This document shows positions 1 to 13,179 of a stretch of DNA of 55,055 nt, one piece after another. A model generated the notes under the pieces. It had not been told where the DNA came from. It saw only the letters and a list, made by a program, of their open reading frames with translations, and searched no databases. Positions within the stretch are counted from its first letter, which is position 1. Every line of letters begins with the position of its first letter. The translations under genes and the position numbers were made by a program. The stretch covers positions 1 through 55,055 of the forward strand of contig ADNK01003515.1 in NCBI GenBank assembly GCA_000320545.1. The letters are read 5' to 3'. Source of the DNA: Bigelowiella natans CCMP2755 (lineage: Eukaryota; Cercozoa; Chlorarachniophyceae).

Positions 1-2532
1 CATTGGGGTCATCTTCAAAAAAAAAGGGGGGTCCGCCGCCACCGCCCCCCCCCCCCCCTTTTTCCTCTCTCTCCCAAATCAACATTTCATGCGAATGGCC
101 ACTTTGTGTGACAAGTGGCATTCGCATGTCAAATCATTGAACAGCACAGCGTTTGAATGCGGGGTCATTTCAGAATGATTTCACGTGGAACACACCCCTC
201 CCCCCCCCGTTCACCCCTTTGCAGTGCCTCAAATCCAGCGGCATCTCCTTTGAGATCCTGAAATGAAGCAACGTGTCAAGTTTGTTCAACAAATGATTGA
301 TGATCTGCAAGTTGCAAAACAAAATGTGAAAGAAGCTGAGGCAGCCCATCTGCCTGCGCATGGATGCAATGGCATCAAGCAACACGACACAATGATCTGA
401 AGCAAAAGGATGGATTGACTGTCCAATGACACCTGATGAATGAAATTGAATCACAGTGCAGCTGAGGCAGCTTCACTGCCTGTGGCTGCGCACAGACCAT
501 CACAGATGTGAAAGACCCAACTGTCTCTCGTCAGTGACCTTTTTTTTTCTCCATCCTCCAGTGTGACGACCTTCACATGCCTGCAGATCATGACAACAAT
601 GACAAACGTCAAATGCACCTCCTCAAACTTTGTGGAGGTGTGCAAAATTTTCAGCTGAGGTGGCTCCGCTGCCTGTGGCTTGTGGACTGTGATTTTGGGA
701 TGTGTTGCAGATGCATGCAAAATCTGCAACTGTGCCCCAAAACCAGATCACCTGCAACTTCTGAGTGAAGCACTGCGGCTGTGATGGGGTTGTGTTTGAC
801 ACGACCCCGGAAAGAAAATTCAAGTCAAGGTGGCTTGACCACCTTCAGTTTCTGTGTTTTGAACTTTGCACACACGCCATGGATGCACACACGTTCTGCA
901 GCTTGGACCTCGATGCGAGGTCCCAGCTCCTTTTCTCCCCCCCTGCCCCCACCGACACCGCACCCCCATTGTCCTTGGGTGCGATGTGGGTCCCCTCTGT
1001 TTTCCGCGCCAAGCGAATGAGTGTTCGTTTGTTTGCTGTCGCTCGGACACAGTCGTGGCTCTTTGGTGGAACACCAAAGACGTTCTTTTCCTTTTCAGGG
1101 AGATGTCTCCAGAACATCTCCCGAGTCCTTTTTTTTCAATTTTTTTTTTTTCGGGACGTTGCTGACCTTCCCTCGAGGAAGCGTTGGGCCTTTCCCCCCC
1201 CCTGTCTCTTCCTGATTGACAGGAGAGAGAAAAAGGGAAGCGTGGTCGTGGGATCTTGATCCCAGCTCAACCACCATGGGGTTGATGAGCCCAGCAGCTC
1301 TCAACCCAGAGCAGAGCACGCAGTTTTTCACAACGACTGCATGCATGTGCGTGCATGCACGCAATGCTTTCGTTGTTTTTGTCTGCTCTGGCTGGAGGCC
1401 TCTCTGTTTGTGCACGACAGGTTTTTGAACGATGTTGATCATCATTCATTTTTCCCTGCCATCGCGCAATGTTGCAGCAAGCACTTGGTGTGCAAACTGC
1501 ACTTTGCAATTTGCAGTGCAAATCGAGAGAAAGGGCAGCGGGTTGGAATGCTTTGCATCCAGACCGCGCAGTGCATGCTTGCACCAGCAGCAGCAACGCC
1601 AGATCAATCTGCGGGCGTTCATCAGCTGCGACAAGCAACACGCACACAGTTGAGAATGCAGCCGAAGTGCAATGTGCGACTTCGATGAACTGCCGCGACA
1701 ATGCGTGCAGTGGCTGCTGACCAATGAGGGCCAACCTCTCATGTGTCATCGGGCTGTCACGCCCTCTGTTGATGTTCAGTGCTGCTGGCGCGCACGCTGC
1801 TTCAGGCGATTTCGCCTTGATGAATGTGTTGACATCATCATGCATGTGCATTCCTACGTCATCATCATCACAGATCTGAGACAGCTGCTTGCCTAGCTGT
1901 TCTCCCCTGCCTTCCTACCTCCACCTGACCATGCTGCCAGTTGCCTGCATTCCGCACCGCCAACAACCCTGCTTCGGCAACACATCTTGAAAACTGGAAC
2001 GAGACAGAACACAAAACTGGCATCACATCGATCCCGTGCACGTGTGCGTTGCTCCTGGCCATGCATGCGTGCGCACGTGTCATGGCCCCGCTCGTCACAT
2101 GGTCCAATGTTGCACGGTTATTATTTGGGCAAGCCAGATGTGCACGACAAGTGATGACTTCGTCACCAGGTGAAGGTTGATGGTGAGATGTGAGGTGACC
2201 AACTCTGTTGCAAAACGGCAGTGCAATGTCAGGTTTCTTTTTTGACCACGCACCAAAAAGATTTCATCACTTGCTTGCTACATTGCATCCGTCTCACGTG
2301 TGTTCTAGCATCAGCTCGTCATGGCTGCCAGACATGTTTGATTTCAACATGACACAAATGAAATGTGACACATGCATTGCATGTGTACCACATTGCTGTG
2401 TCTATTGTACAATGATTAACGTTTTTCGTGGTGTTGACAATTGCAAATGCAAATGGATCAGGTCAAGGGCTAAAGTCAGGGGCAGATCTCACGTCACGAC
2501 ACTGATTGTCGACGGCGTTTTTGCTCATCCAC
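1..2532. other. Gene-poor left flank with no supported gene
   Basis: No reading frame here shows convincing protein character; the longer ones overlap each other on both strands and lack recognisable motifs. The sequence is rich in GTGCA, TGCATG and CACATG words, a composition shared with the block at 19.3-28.6 kb. A diverged repeat is visible: CTGAGG followed by GC and CTGCCTG appears near 335, 461 and 653. C-rich and G-rich runs lie at 27-60 and 1190-1203. Confidence 0.5.
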
Positions 2533-3660
2533 CTATTTATATTCGCATATCCGCCTATTTTCATCCGCCAACATGCTGAACAATGACCGAACTTGAGGAT
2601 GCTCAGTTTCAAATTGACGACAAGCTCTGGCCCAAGTGTTCCACAAGTAGCGTGAGTTGTTAGATCTGTCAATGTCTAGACCCGAATTAGGCCAAGGCTT
2701 GCCGGCGCCTGCATAATGTATGACTCTCCAACTTTCGCGATGTCTAAACACAGTGTCCTCAATGTTGTAAAATTCTCCAACCGAACGGTTAGCGAGAGTG
2801 GTAATCGAATTTCCAGCCACTGCAAGAGTCTCTATGGAGTAGAACCATGGAAGGACGTACACCATGTCATTCCAAAGAAGGTTCAACACACCTTGATCAA
2901 ATGGGCCTGGAAACGATGTATAAAGTTCGCATTCGTGCACCATTCTGCACGCAACAGCGTGAAGTTCAGACAATTCAGCTAGAGAAGGCTTAAAAACTAG
3001 GAAATCGCCGTTTATTGATGGATTCAACATGTTTAACTCGCCAGTTGTTTGGAGGAATATATCCACGGCTCCAGCGGGGATATTAGGACTTAATAACTGA
3101 TCATCAAAGGAGCCGACGACAAGGTTATCGGCTCCAATCCAAACAATTCTATCGCATTGAAGCAGACGCCACGCATTAAATTTGAGCCAATATGTGTTAT
3201 TCAAGATGTGCGGCATCGTGATGTATTCATCCCAGACGTCGAATGACGTTTTCATTTTGTCGATGATGGATTTGCTTTCCTTGTCGGTGAGAAGGATTAG
3301 ATGGGGTAACAGCTTCGAGTGCTGACGTATTGAATCGCCAAGAATTAGGGCCGACAGAGCGTACTCTTCCTTGAGGCCAACATGCATGGTCACAACGCAA
3401 TATGGATGCTTTCCGATGTCCGAATTAGGAACAGTGTATGCATCAAAGTCGATGCTTCCACAGACAGCATCCTTTGTCGCATTCGGAAATTTCGAACAAA
3501 ACCGTGGCGGAACTGGCACCGTTACCGGTTCATAATGCTCACCATGGCTACCATGGCTAAAGTAAGAAGTCCATTCAAGACAAATTAAGGTGATCACCAA
3601 TGTAATTGTGACCGCCAAGAGCCTCCTGTTGGTGGCGATTGTCTGCATGAACGAGGGCAT
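2533..3660 (-). CDS. Family-8-like glycosyltransferase, type II membrane protein
   Basis: Single uninterrupted frame of 375 aa starting at ATG (3660) and ending in TAG. A short basic N-terminus precedes one hydrophobic segment (about residues 11-30, LLAVTITLVITLICLEW), giving a type II topology typical of Golgi sugar transferases. The luminal part follows the glycogenin/GT8 plan: an N-terminal TMHVGLKEEYALSALILGDS block, LILLTD, then LLQCDRIVWIGADNLVV where the family normally has a DxD metal-binding motif, then LNPSINGDFLVFKP, FDQGVLNLLWND, and a C-terminal HYAGAGKPW matching the usual HxxGxxKPW. The first Asp of DxD is Gly here. The acceptor and donor sugar cannot be told from sequence. Having no introns makes it an exception in this window. 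Family assignment is confident, activity less so. Confidence 0.85.
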   Translation of the reverse strand: MPSFMQTIATNRRLLAVTITLVITLICLEWTSYFSHGSHGEHYEPVTVPVPPRFCSKFPNATKDAVCGSIDFDAYTVPNSDIGKHPYCVVTMHVGLKEEYALSALILGDSIRQHSKLLPHLILLTDKESKSIIDKMKTSFDVWDEYITMPHILNNTYWLKFNAWRLLQCDRIVWIGADNLVVGSFDDQLLSPNIPAGAVDIFLQTTGELNMLNPSINGDFLVFKPSLAELSELHAVACRMVHECELYTSFPGPFDQGVLNLLWNDMVYVLPWFYSIETLAVAGNSITTLANRSVGEFYNIEDTVFRHRESWRVIHYAGAGKPWPNSGLDIDRSNNSRYLWNTWARACRQFETEHPQVRSLFSMLADENRRICEYK

Positions 3661-4047
3661 CGACCCATGACTAAAGCACTTAATCTATGAAGATCTAATT
3701 TTACGTCAACGAGAAATGGTGCTACGTATCCCAGCTCTCTCTCTCCAGAGACCTTTGGACGAATCTCCGGACACTCTCCCAGTGAGTGGGGGGACACATC
3801 TCCGGACATCTCTGGACTCTCCGGACAAACTCTCATAATCCTCAGGGAGGGGAGTAATTAATCATCCTGAGGAAAAACTTCTACGTAAGAAATCGAGCAA
3901 TGATGATGTTTCTGCCTTCCATCTTAGTTAGTTAGTTACTCTGTTCGCATCCTCGACTTCCCAGTTATGTTTTTGCATCTTAGTACAACCTCCGTGAAAA
4001 AAGAGTCACGAAATCCTTATTTGCTGCAGTAATGTCGATAATAATCG

Positions 4048-4080
<33 letters not shown>

Positions 4081-5789
4081 TTGCAAGCACCGCCTTCGGG
4101 GCTTATTGAACGCCTGTCGCACGAATCACGCCCCCACCGCAGCACAAGCAGCCCCAAATCGTATTTCTTAAGCACAATAATAGCATGGAATCTCCCTGAG
4201 CAATATACCGCCGACCGATGGAACCGGACCAAATACCTTTCGACGAAGTGGTACTACTGTGCCTCCTAATATTAGTATTGTTAAACTACTTTGCCACGTG
4301 CCGACAGCTGAATTGAAACGAATCAGGTTAGTCGGGGTTCTGCGAGTCCGGAAGGACCAAGGATGAGCAAGAAGTTGCCGCACACACTGCGCGGAAAACG
4401 CGAAACGAAAAGACTTGCGAGTGCGGCTGTTCGTCCTAATGACGCCAAGCTAGAGGATGGAAATCGCAGCAGCATCGAAGGAAATATACAAAAACTGTAG
4501 TCACTGCTTGAAGATATTCGAGTATTATCGACTAGGTTACAGGTGACTCGCTCATTAAGAAAAAAATGATTTGTTTTACATTAAACTCTGTTACTGCAAC
4601 GACAGGTATCTCCTGAACAGTTCGGAATCAAATGCGTTCTCTTTGTCTTCGATTTGGAGAGGTAGCTTGAGAGCTAAAATGAGAGTGACGATTAGAGAGC
4701 CTGTGTTATTATGTTTCTTTGCCATCATTTACCACATCGGGATCACGTCGTCGCATCTCGCTCTGATATGTATTAGAATACTGAGCATCCACATTGCATC
4801 TCGTTCTGATATGTATTAGAATACTGAGCATCCACATTACATCCGCATTTTATGATAATAATATTCGCAGTGGGAAGCGGCAAAAAGAGGTTGATTTTTT
4901 GGTTGGAAGCATATTTTTCATTGAGTACCTTCTATGGTTTTGGGTCGCAGAGTCCCGGTAACCAACTCCTTCCAATTTTAAACGAGGAATGCGTTCTTCG
5001 GAACTATTCATATTACTCATCGAAAAGCTTATCCTGGACCTCATCTCTCTTTCTCTTCTTTCTCGTTTTATCTGTCATGTTTCAAGACTACGATATCTAG
5101 CTTCGTAGTACGGAATCATAGACCTGATGTCCTGCATTTCTGTCTAAATTTACTCCGGCAAGGAATTCGACGTGAAAGTCGCGCTTTCTGCAGAGCGTAG
5201 CAATCAAAGTAGAAGAGTTATAACACATCAAAAATAAGCATAGGCGGAGAAGCAATTGGGATGTAGTGAATACTGTATGGTGATGACGATCATGATGAAG
5301 GTAGTGGAGTGGAAAGGTCAGGCCACGTTTAAGGTTTAAGTGCACGAGCACCTGCGGTTGCAGCCTGCTTATCTTACCAAAGAAGAAATCCTCGGTCTCC
5401 AAAAACCTGAAGTTCAGAGAGGTAGTGCCGTATAAGTGAATCTATACTGCTGCTACCGCGAACAGCAGCCGCGTTATGGAATGCTGGAAAGAACTTGAAA
5501 TGGGTGCTGGTGGGATCGTTAGATGGAATGGGCGGCTTCTTCATGCGTCCAAACAGCCAACACGACGGTGCGATGAAGAAGAAGAAGAAGAAGAAGAAGA
5601 AGAAGAAGAGGAAGAATACAGAAATTCTCCAAAAGAATTGAAATTTTTCATCTGATAGAAACACTCAACATCCATCATCGTAATCGTTATCACTACCATT
5701 GCTGTTGTCGTAGCATACGAGCATCGTGTTCCTTTTTCTCGGCAATTTAGGTGTGTCAAACCTCATACGTAAATATTTAATATACAACA

Positions 5790-5845
<56 letters not shown>

Positions 5846-8251
5846 GTATGGAATGACAATATGTAGGAGTATTCTCATGGAGATGGAGCATCAATAGCAT
5901 CGCTGTTTATGAAGAGGGCGAAAGTAAATATAATGTGAGAAATTCTGAAATAAGGAAAATGCAAATGATATTTACTGCTGACAAACTCGAATAATGTCAA
6001 TAAGAAGCTTTGTAAACAAGTAAATCCTGCGTCCACGTAGCTCACTGGCTCGGTGTGCGTAGCGCAGCGCAGCACATGTGATAGCGCCATGTGTCTCTCT
6101 GGAGGCGTAAAGCAGCTGAGATATTATTACATCCTTTACAAAATGTTATATGCATGTAGACATAAGCTAGACTAGTAGAAAAGCTACAATATATTAATAC
6201 ATATAGATTATAGCCTTCGTGCAATGCAACACATTGCACATTTAGACACACATATGGGCGTGGGTATGCATGCGCACAGGACAATGGTCAGGCTACGAGG
6301 TTGAAGTACCCGGCAGCTACACTCTGAAGCAGGAAAGGATTCAACAATCATGTTGTCCTGTTGCGTGTGGGTTTGGCGCGGTGATTAAAATAATGTAAAC
6401 TCTGGCTCCGTCTATAATCTATAGGTCTTTGTTTGAGGCACAGTGCAACAGTGAAAATATTGTGTGCAACGATTAAAATACTTCTATGCAAATATTGTCT
6501 CAGTCTCTGTATTCAAGCACTACTCGCAGTAGGCGAGCATGCATTTGTGCGATAGCAAATGCACTAGGCAGCTTTATATTGCTATAGACACTTCTGTTTA
6601 CATTACACTAACATGTGTTATTCACATTCTATATCACGCACGCGTGCGCGTGTATGTAACACATGGCCGGAAATCCATTTAAATATTAAAAAAATGCTTT
6701 ACTTTGTGCTCATTCTGCAACTGTTAACCAAGCGAGCCATGATCGATCACGAAGAGAAGACGTGCATTTGTACATTGAAATGAGGTGCGTGGAGCCAGAA
6801 GAGCGCCTTGCTGCGACAAGAGAGAAAGCCCCCTTAATTACATGCATCGCTGAGGAAGTGCACAGTAGAACATCTATCCGATTTTCTCATCTGCTCTAGC
6901 TAGCTAGTGCTGCATGCATGTGCGTCCAATTGTTTGTCGCCAATGAATCGAATAATGCCCTACGTTTCGTGTGCTGCCAGGCTAACAGGCATCACTACTG
7001 ATCAAGTACACAAGATCTGCAGTGGCAGTGACACAGTTCTAGAATGAATGCATCTGTTGTTGCCAATAAGACCAATTCGTGCTATTTGCATCTTCATGGA
7101 CTGGTTTGCTCAAACTTTGTTCAGGATATACTGCGATCATTTGGGCGATGTGGAGAGCACCACTCGGCTAGCCTAGCTAGATAGAGCTGTGTGAATCACG
7201 TTTGAACGCTCACAAACTACGTTGCATCTAGCAAAGCTGATCATGCTCCAAAGTTGCACATGCAGCAAGATCCATTTTTGTGCGACTTATTATTCTGGCA
7301 CATAGTGGAAACAATGAGTTTTCACAGAATAACTAGCATTCAATTACCTTTCATGGCAGCAATTAAAGTCGCATGTCAGTTTCATATTTATATTACTACT
7401 TTGCTAAAATTATCCTGATCATTCTTTTGCTGCTGCTAGTGCTGCTACTATATTTGTGAGGGAGAGATTTCATATTGTTGCTATGCAACTCTAGGACGAC
7501 GCTGTTGTCGTTGTTGTCGCATTAGCACGTATCTCAGGTTGAACAAAGTGCTACTCACTTTTGCCGCGAAAGATGAAAGTAAAGTTTTGCTAACGTCGAT
7601 AGCAACAATTGCTGCAATCATGCACACAGTTAATACAGCCTGAACAACACAAAGACCACATCAATACCAATAACGATGCATAAATAAACTCTGAAATCAC
7701 CTTCCAATTTACCCCCAAAAACATGATTAAAATAATTTAGTTGGTGTGTACTACTACTATGTACCTTTGGATTAGAGAGGCATCTTTTGATATGCACTCT
7801 TGTAAGAATTTTTTGCACACGTCTCCACCTAGGGTTGGTAACTACGGTTAGTGTTATTGCTACTACTGTTACGATTATTGTTGATAGATATTCATAAAAA
7901 CGACGTAGTAGAGAGGATGGTGCTGATACTAATAGTAGTACCTTCTCTCCCTTTCCTCCGGTGTGACTCTAGCATCCACGGCTGCAGTAGCAATTATACT
8001 ACTAGTAGCAGTATTACTGGTGGTAGAAGTGCTTGTACTTCTCATTGCTAACAAACAAACAGGTAGGAGGAGGAGGAGAAGAAGAAGAAGGAAAAAAACA
8101 ACAACTCTCAGTATTATTATTCCAGTGGGTAGGATCAAGGAGTTGAAAGTGGTAGGTATGATAAAGGGAGAAGAATCATCAGAGGAATCACCAATGTATT
8201 GTAAAGATAATGCTAACAACATCTCTCTCACTTTCTCTCGACAAGCACACC

Positions 8252-8285
<34 letters not shown>

Positions 8286-8853
8286 AATGACGATGCAGCA
8301 GCAGCTACAATTACTTTCGAGCCACCACCCCTGCTACTATCACTACCAGTATTGCGACGACTACTACTTCTACTACTTTTGTTTGAGGTACTGCTGCTGC
8401 TGCTGCTTGTCCTCCTTATACCCGCCTCCTCTATGATTAAACATTGATTGAGACAATGATGATCAACACTCAGAAAGAAGAAAAAAAATGGATAACATTA
8501 AGAATATATAAATATCTTATCACTGCAAAAGAAGCAGCAGCATGCGAATCATGATGATGATGATCATCTTTTCGATCGTGGTGGAATATACAACGACGGC
8601 GATATGACATACTACCATCCTGCGTGGTGGCAAACACTTGATTTTTAATGAACCCCCTCACCATATGAGAAATCTACCAACAACACACACACACACACAC
8701 ACACATTAAAGAGTATGGGCAGATTATATCATATATACATACGATGAAGGAGGAGGACAATATGGCGCTGGAGGAGGAGGAGGAGGAAAGAGGGGGAGGA
8801 TGGTGTACCACTACTACCACTGCTGCTGCTACTACTACTACTACTACTACTAC
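3661..8853. other. Long gene-poor stretch with simple repeats
   Basis: I find no gene I can support. It contains three copies of TCTCCGGACA between 3765 and 3826, an (AAC)n run at about 4047-4080, a 43-bp tandem duplication at 4753-4838, a (GAA)n run near 5573-5612, adjoining (CA)n and (TA)n runs at 5790-5846, and a GCAT-rich part at about 6030-7350. From 7.84 kb on, trinucleotide repeats dominate (GATGAT, GGAGGA, GTAGTA). The 3' end of the ABC1-type kinase gene may extend below 8854, for instance into 8470-8664 on the minus strand, but I could not fix it. Confidence 0.5.
4753..4838. repeat. 43-bp tandem duplication
   Basis: Two head-to-tail copies, 4753-4795 and 4796-4838, starting GCATCTCG and ending CATCCACATT. 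They differ at a single position (C at 4761, T at 4804). The near identity indicates a recent duplication. It lies outside any supported gene. Confidence 0.9.
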
Positions 8854-9112
8854 TTGGTAATCAAGTTGAGATTGGGCCTTAAAACGCATTGGAGAAACAT
8901 ATCCTAACAGACGACGTAGCAGCCTTTCGGTGTTCTAACGATACGAGTACAACGATGACGATGATGATGATGACAATGATGATGATGATCATGTGAGAAA
9001 CTTTGGATCCTATTCTCCAACAACATCATATTCTCCAACAACATCAATCATCAATTAAGCTAGTGATGACCCTCATAATTCATTATTTATCTGATCGATA
9101 TTTATCTGATCG

Positions 9113-9153
<41 letters not shown>

Positions 9154-10502
9154 TTGTCTTTTCCCTTTTCGCCTTATATACCCCCCCTTTCACTGCTATT
9201 CCAGAAGCAGCAGAAGACAACAACTATTCTCATCATCATCATCTCACATAATCACGAAGTACATCATCGTCTTTCTACTGCTGCTGCTGCTGCTGCTGTT
9301 ACCAGTTGGTATATAATCCGTCGTAGGGCAGCACCGTCAGGAGAAGAAAGAAGGGTTTTGATAACATCTGATCAAGACCAACACCGTCAGAAGAAGAAAG
9401 AAGGGTTTTGATAACATCTGATCATTCGTTGTGTATAAATAGTAGGAAGTAACAGTAGTAATGACATTAATAATAATAATAATAATAATATAATAATAGT
9501 AACGACCAACAACAAATAAATCATGAGTGAAGAAATCGAACGTAAAGCTTGGCTATAGTTGATAGATCAGATGATAATCATCTTCACCATGATGATTCTC
9601 TTGATAATATATCGGGAACATACTGATTATTACCTGTGAGGTGTTGTTGTTGTTGTTGTTGTCTCCTATTCTCCTCCTCCCCTTTCTCAGTATTATCTCC
9701 CACACTTGTTCCTTCCTGCATTGTCGTATCCATTCTCTCCGTTCTTTGCGCTTCTACTACTAATTATGATGGCAGAGAAGAAGGAGTGGGAGGAAGAGGA
9801 GGAAATATGATTATTGATGATTCTCTCTCGCTTTCGCTACAACCAATAGTAACTAGTGCTACTAATTCTTTACTTCTGGTACTACTACTTACTTCCGGCG
9901 GCCTCTTCCAGTATGCTGCTGCTGCTGCTATCTTCTCTATTATTATTATCCGAAAAGAGGCCTTTCAATCTACGTATCATCATATAAAAGAAACTCGAAT
10001 CAATCAATCAATGATGATGCTGATGATGCTGATGATGATTGTTGTCCATAACATAGCCCCTCCTCCTCCTCCTCCTCCTTCTGATTTGTTGTTCTTACTA
10101 AAGAGTGATACATACATACATACATACATACATACATACAGCGGTGAAGAATGAGGAGGCAACCAAAGACAACAATATGCTAACATACTAACACCGCACA
10201 ATCACCTATCAATGTTCAGATCTCCCTCTTTTGTAAGGACTAGACTAATCAAAGAATCCTGTCCTGAATGATGATATTGATGATGATGATGATGACGATG
10301 ATGATGATGATAGCGTGATGATGATGATGATGATGATGTTAATGTTATTTTTTTTTAAATCAAAATCAATAGATTATGCGAAGAAATTGCTATACTTTTT
10401 ATCAGAATATGAAATGTATTAATGACAGTGATATGAGGAGAGAGAGGGGAGTGGGAAGGGTTGGTGTACAATTATTCTGCATACATACATGTACTACTGA
10501 AC

Positions 10503-10534
<32 letters not shown>

Positions 10535-10650
10535 CGATGACCTTTCTTTGTTGTCGGAGTCAAAGCTCTCCTCAGCGCATGGGGATATGCGAGTTCTGTG
10601 GCAATATTATATGATATTTACGTTACATTTGTTATATGATATATGATAAT

Positions 10651-10687
<37 letters not shown>

Positions 10688-11019
10688 TAAAGAAGAATGA
10701 GAGGTAAATAAAAATACCATGAAGCAGTAGATGATGATACATGAGTCATGTTGTTATTATTATTATGGTGATGATGATGATGATGAAGATGATGATGATA
10801 ACAATGGGGAGAGAGACCATAAGTCAGAAGCTGCTGCTACTGCTACTACTACGACTAGTACCTAAAGCATTGAAAGGTGGGGTCATTCTTCCCGCAAAGC
10901 CATCAAGTGTGATTACACTTCGGATTATGAATAACATCCACTCCGGCAAGGTGAATCTGATCATAAATGATGATGATCACGAATGCCAATGTAATTGTGA
11001 TGATGCTGTTGTTGTTGTC

Positions 11020-11056
<37 letters not shown>

Positions 11057-11287
11057 GTATGCCAGTATGCATAGGTAGTAATGTTTTTGTTTTGTTGTTG
11101 TTGTTGTAATATGCAAAGGAGGCAATGAACCACCGGTATTGAAAGCTGAGCTCTGTGAGACGCGTAGTGATCTCCGAGAAAGTTCTTTTTCTCTTTTTCT
11201 TCTTTTCACCATCTATAGTGTTAGTGTAGTGTGTGAGTAAGTAATGATCATAATATGTTTGAAACCTATTACAGACAAACCATTGTT

Positions 11288-11333
<46 letters not shown>

Positions 11334-12382
11334 GCTTGTTATAATTACTACCGTTTTGAAGTTGTGATTGGGAGGAATACAATGTTTCTTCTTGCTTTTC
11401 ATTATCATTACTATCAGCGTCCAGAGAGGTCTTAAAGGCCGTTAGAAATTCATCTTCAGTAACATCCTTCCACACGCCTACTCATGGTAAACAGCAAGAA
11501 TACAAGGTGTCACCATATAAAACTGAATAATAGTATGATTCATGATTCATATGATCATCTTACATCTTACATGATGAGAAAACAACAACTGTAAGAGTAC
11601 TACTTACTTAGTACAACGTAAGATATTCATAGTACTTCATAGTAGTGTTGTCGTAGTCGTGGCGTGTTGTTGAAGCACTATTTGAATAATGTCTTTTCTC
11701 TCTCTCTTCTACTAACGACAGCAATGAGCACACAGCAAGCCATAGCAGCAGCACCTTGTCCTAATCCATCCTGAGGGTTTCCGTACTTATCCGCCCATAT
11801 CTATCATCATCATCATCATCATCATGATCATCATTTTAGAATCATTAAGTACAAGTGATGTAAGCACCAGTACGAACGTACTTACCGCAGGTTGTGATGG
11901 TAAAAGACCTAAAGTGCGGTAGTCTTCTATAAGACCTATTGTTGTGTTATTATTATTATTAGTATTATTATAATTATTCAATTATTATTACAGAAAACCA
12001 AGTGTGCTAGTAGTCTCCTTTATGAGACGACCTTGTACTTGATTGGTTGTTATGTTATTACAACATAAGAAGAAGGAGAAGAAGAAGAAGAAGTTTAGTA
12101 GATAGTGGGTAGATTAGTAAGTAGTAGTAGTAGTATTAGTAGTGGTGGTGGTAGTAGTAGTGCTACTTATTCACAAGGTGCTGTAGTGAGTACTACTTAA
12201 CTATTATTATTATTATTGTTGTTGTTATTGTTGTTGTTGTTATGCTCATCTGTCTTTCTGTCACTCCTACTACTACATCTCCACTCTATTACTACTACTA
12301 GTACTACTACTAAAAACCACCTTCCCAATCTTCATCCAACGTATGCACAATAGACCCAGCCATTGCCTAGAAGTACCAATCG

Positions 12383-12418
<36 letters not shown>

Positions 12419-12733
12419 GCACAATAACACTCACAAGTAACCCCATCTAATGGCTACATTCTTACCTCTTTCTGCTCTTGAGTAACACGTGTCACCTTGG
12501 CATCAATGAAATAGTGATGATATATATATTGAGGAGATTGAGGAAAATAATAAATAACAGCCTCCTCTCTTCCTTCTACTCTTTCGTGTACCATCATGTT
12601 GTTGTTGTTGTTGTTGTTGTTGTTGTATGTGTATTAATATTCTCAATACATCATCTTCCTCACATCATCACCATCACCTCCAACAGCAAATAGAGCAGCA
12701 GGGACATCACTACTACTACTACTACTACAACCA

Positions 12734-12767
<34 letters not shown>

Positions 12768-13148
12768 GTAATACTACAACCAATCCAAAGTCCAAGAGAA
12801 CAAGCTTTCCGTCGTTGTCGTATAGCATATTTCCGTAGTGTGGGTCAGCATGAACGATACCTAATATGGATGGATAGTCATGATAAGGATGTTCTTGTTC
12901 TTCTTGTTCTTTCTTCCTACCTACCTGTACTTAAAAGCTGTGAGAAACAGATATCAATCCCCATTTGCACCATTTTCCTCTGATCTTTTGCTGGTAAATC
13001 AGTCAACTTCCTGCCATCAATCCATTCTGACCATAGATAATGATGATGATGATGATCATGATCATGATGGCGATGATGATGATGAGGCCGAATAATCCAT
13101 GCCTCCTTCCGAAGAAAGAACCCTTTGGTTTGATGTAGTGACGTAGTG

Positions 13149-13179
<31 letters not shown>

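Noticed and set aside
7851-13095. Many small frames of poly-Asp, poly-His, poly-Ser, poly-Ile or poly-Met
   Set aside because: Direct translations of trinucleotide microsatellites within introns.
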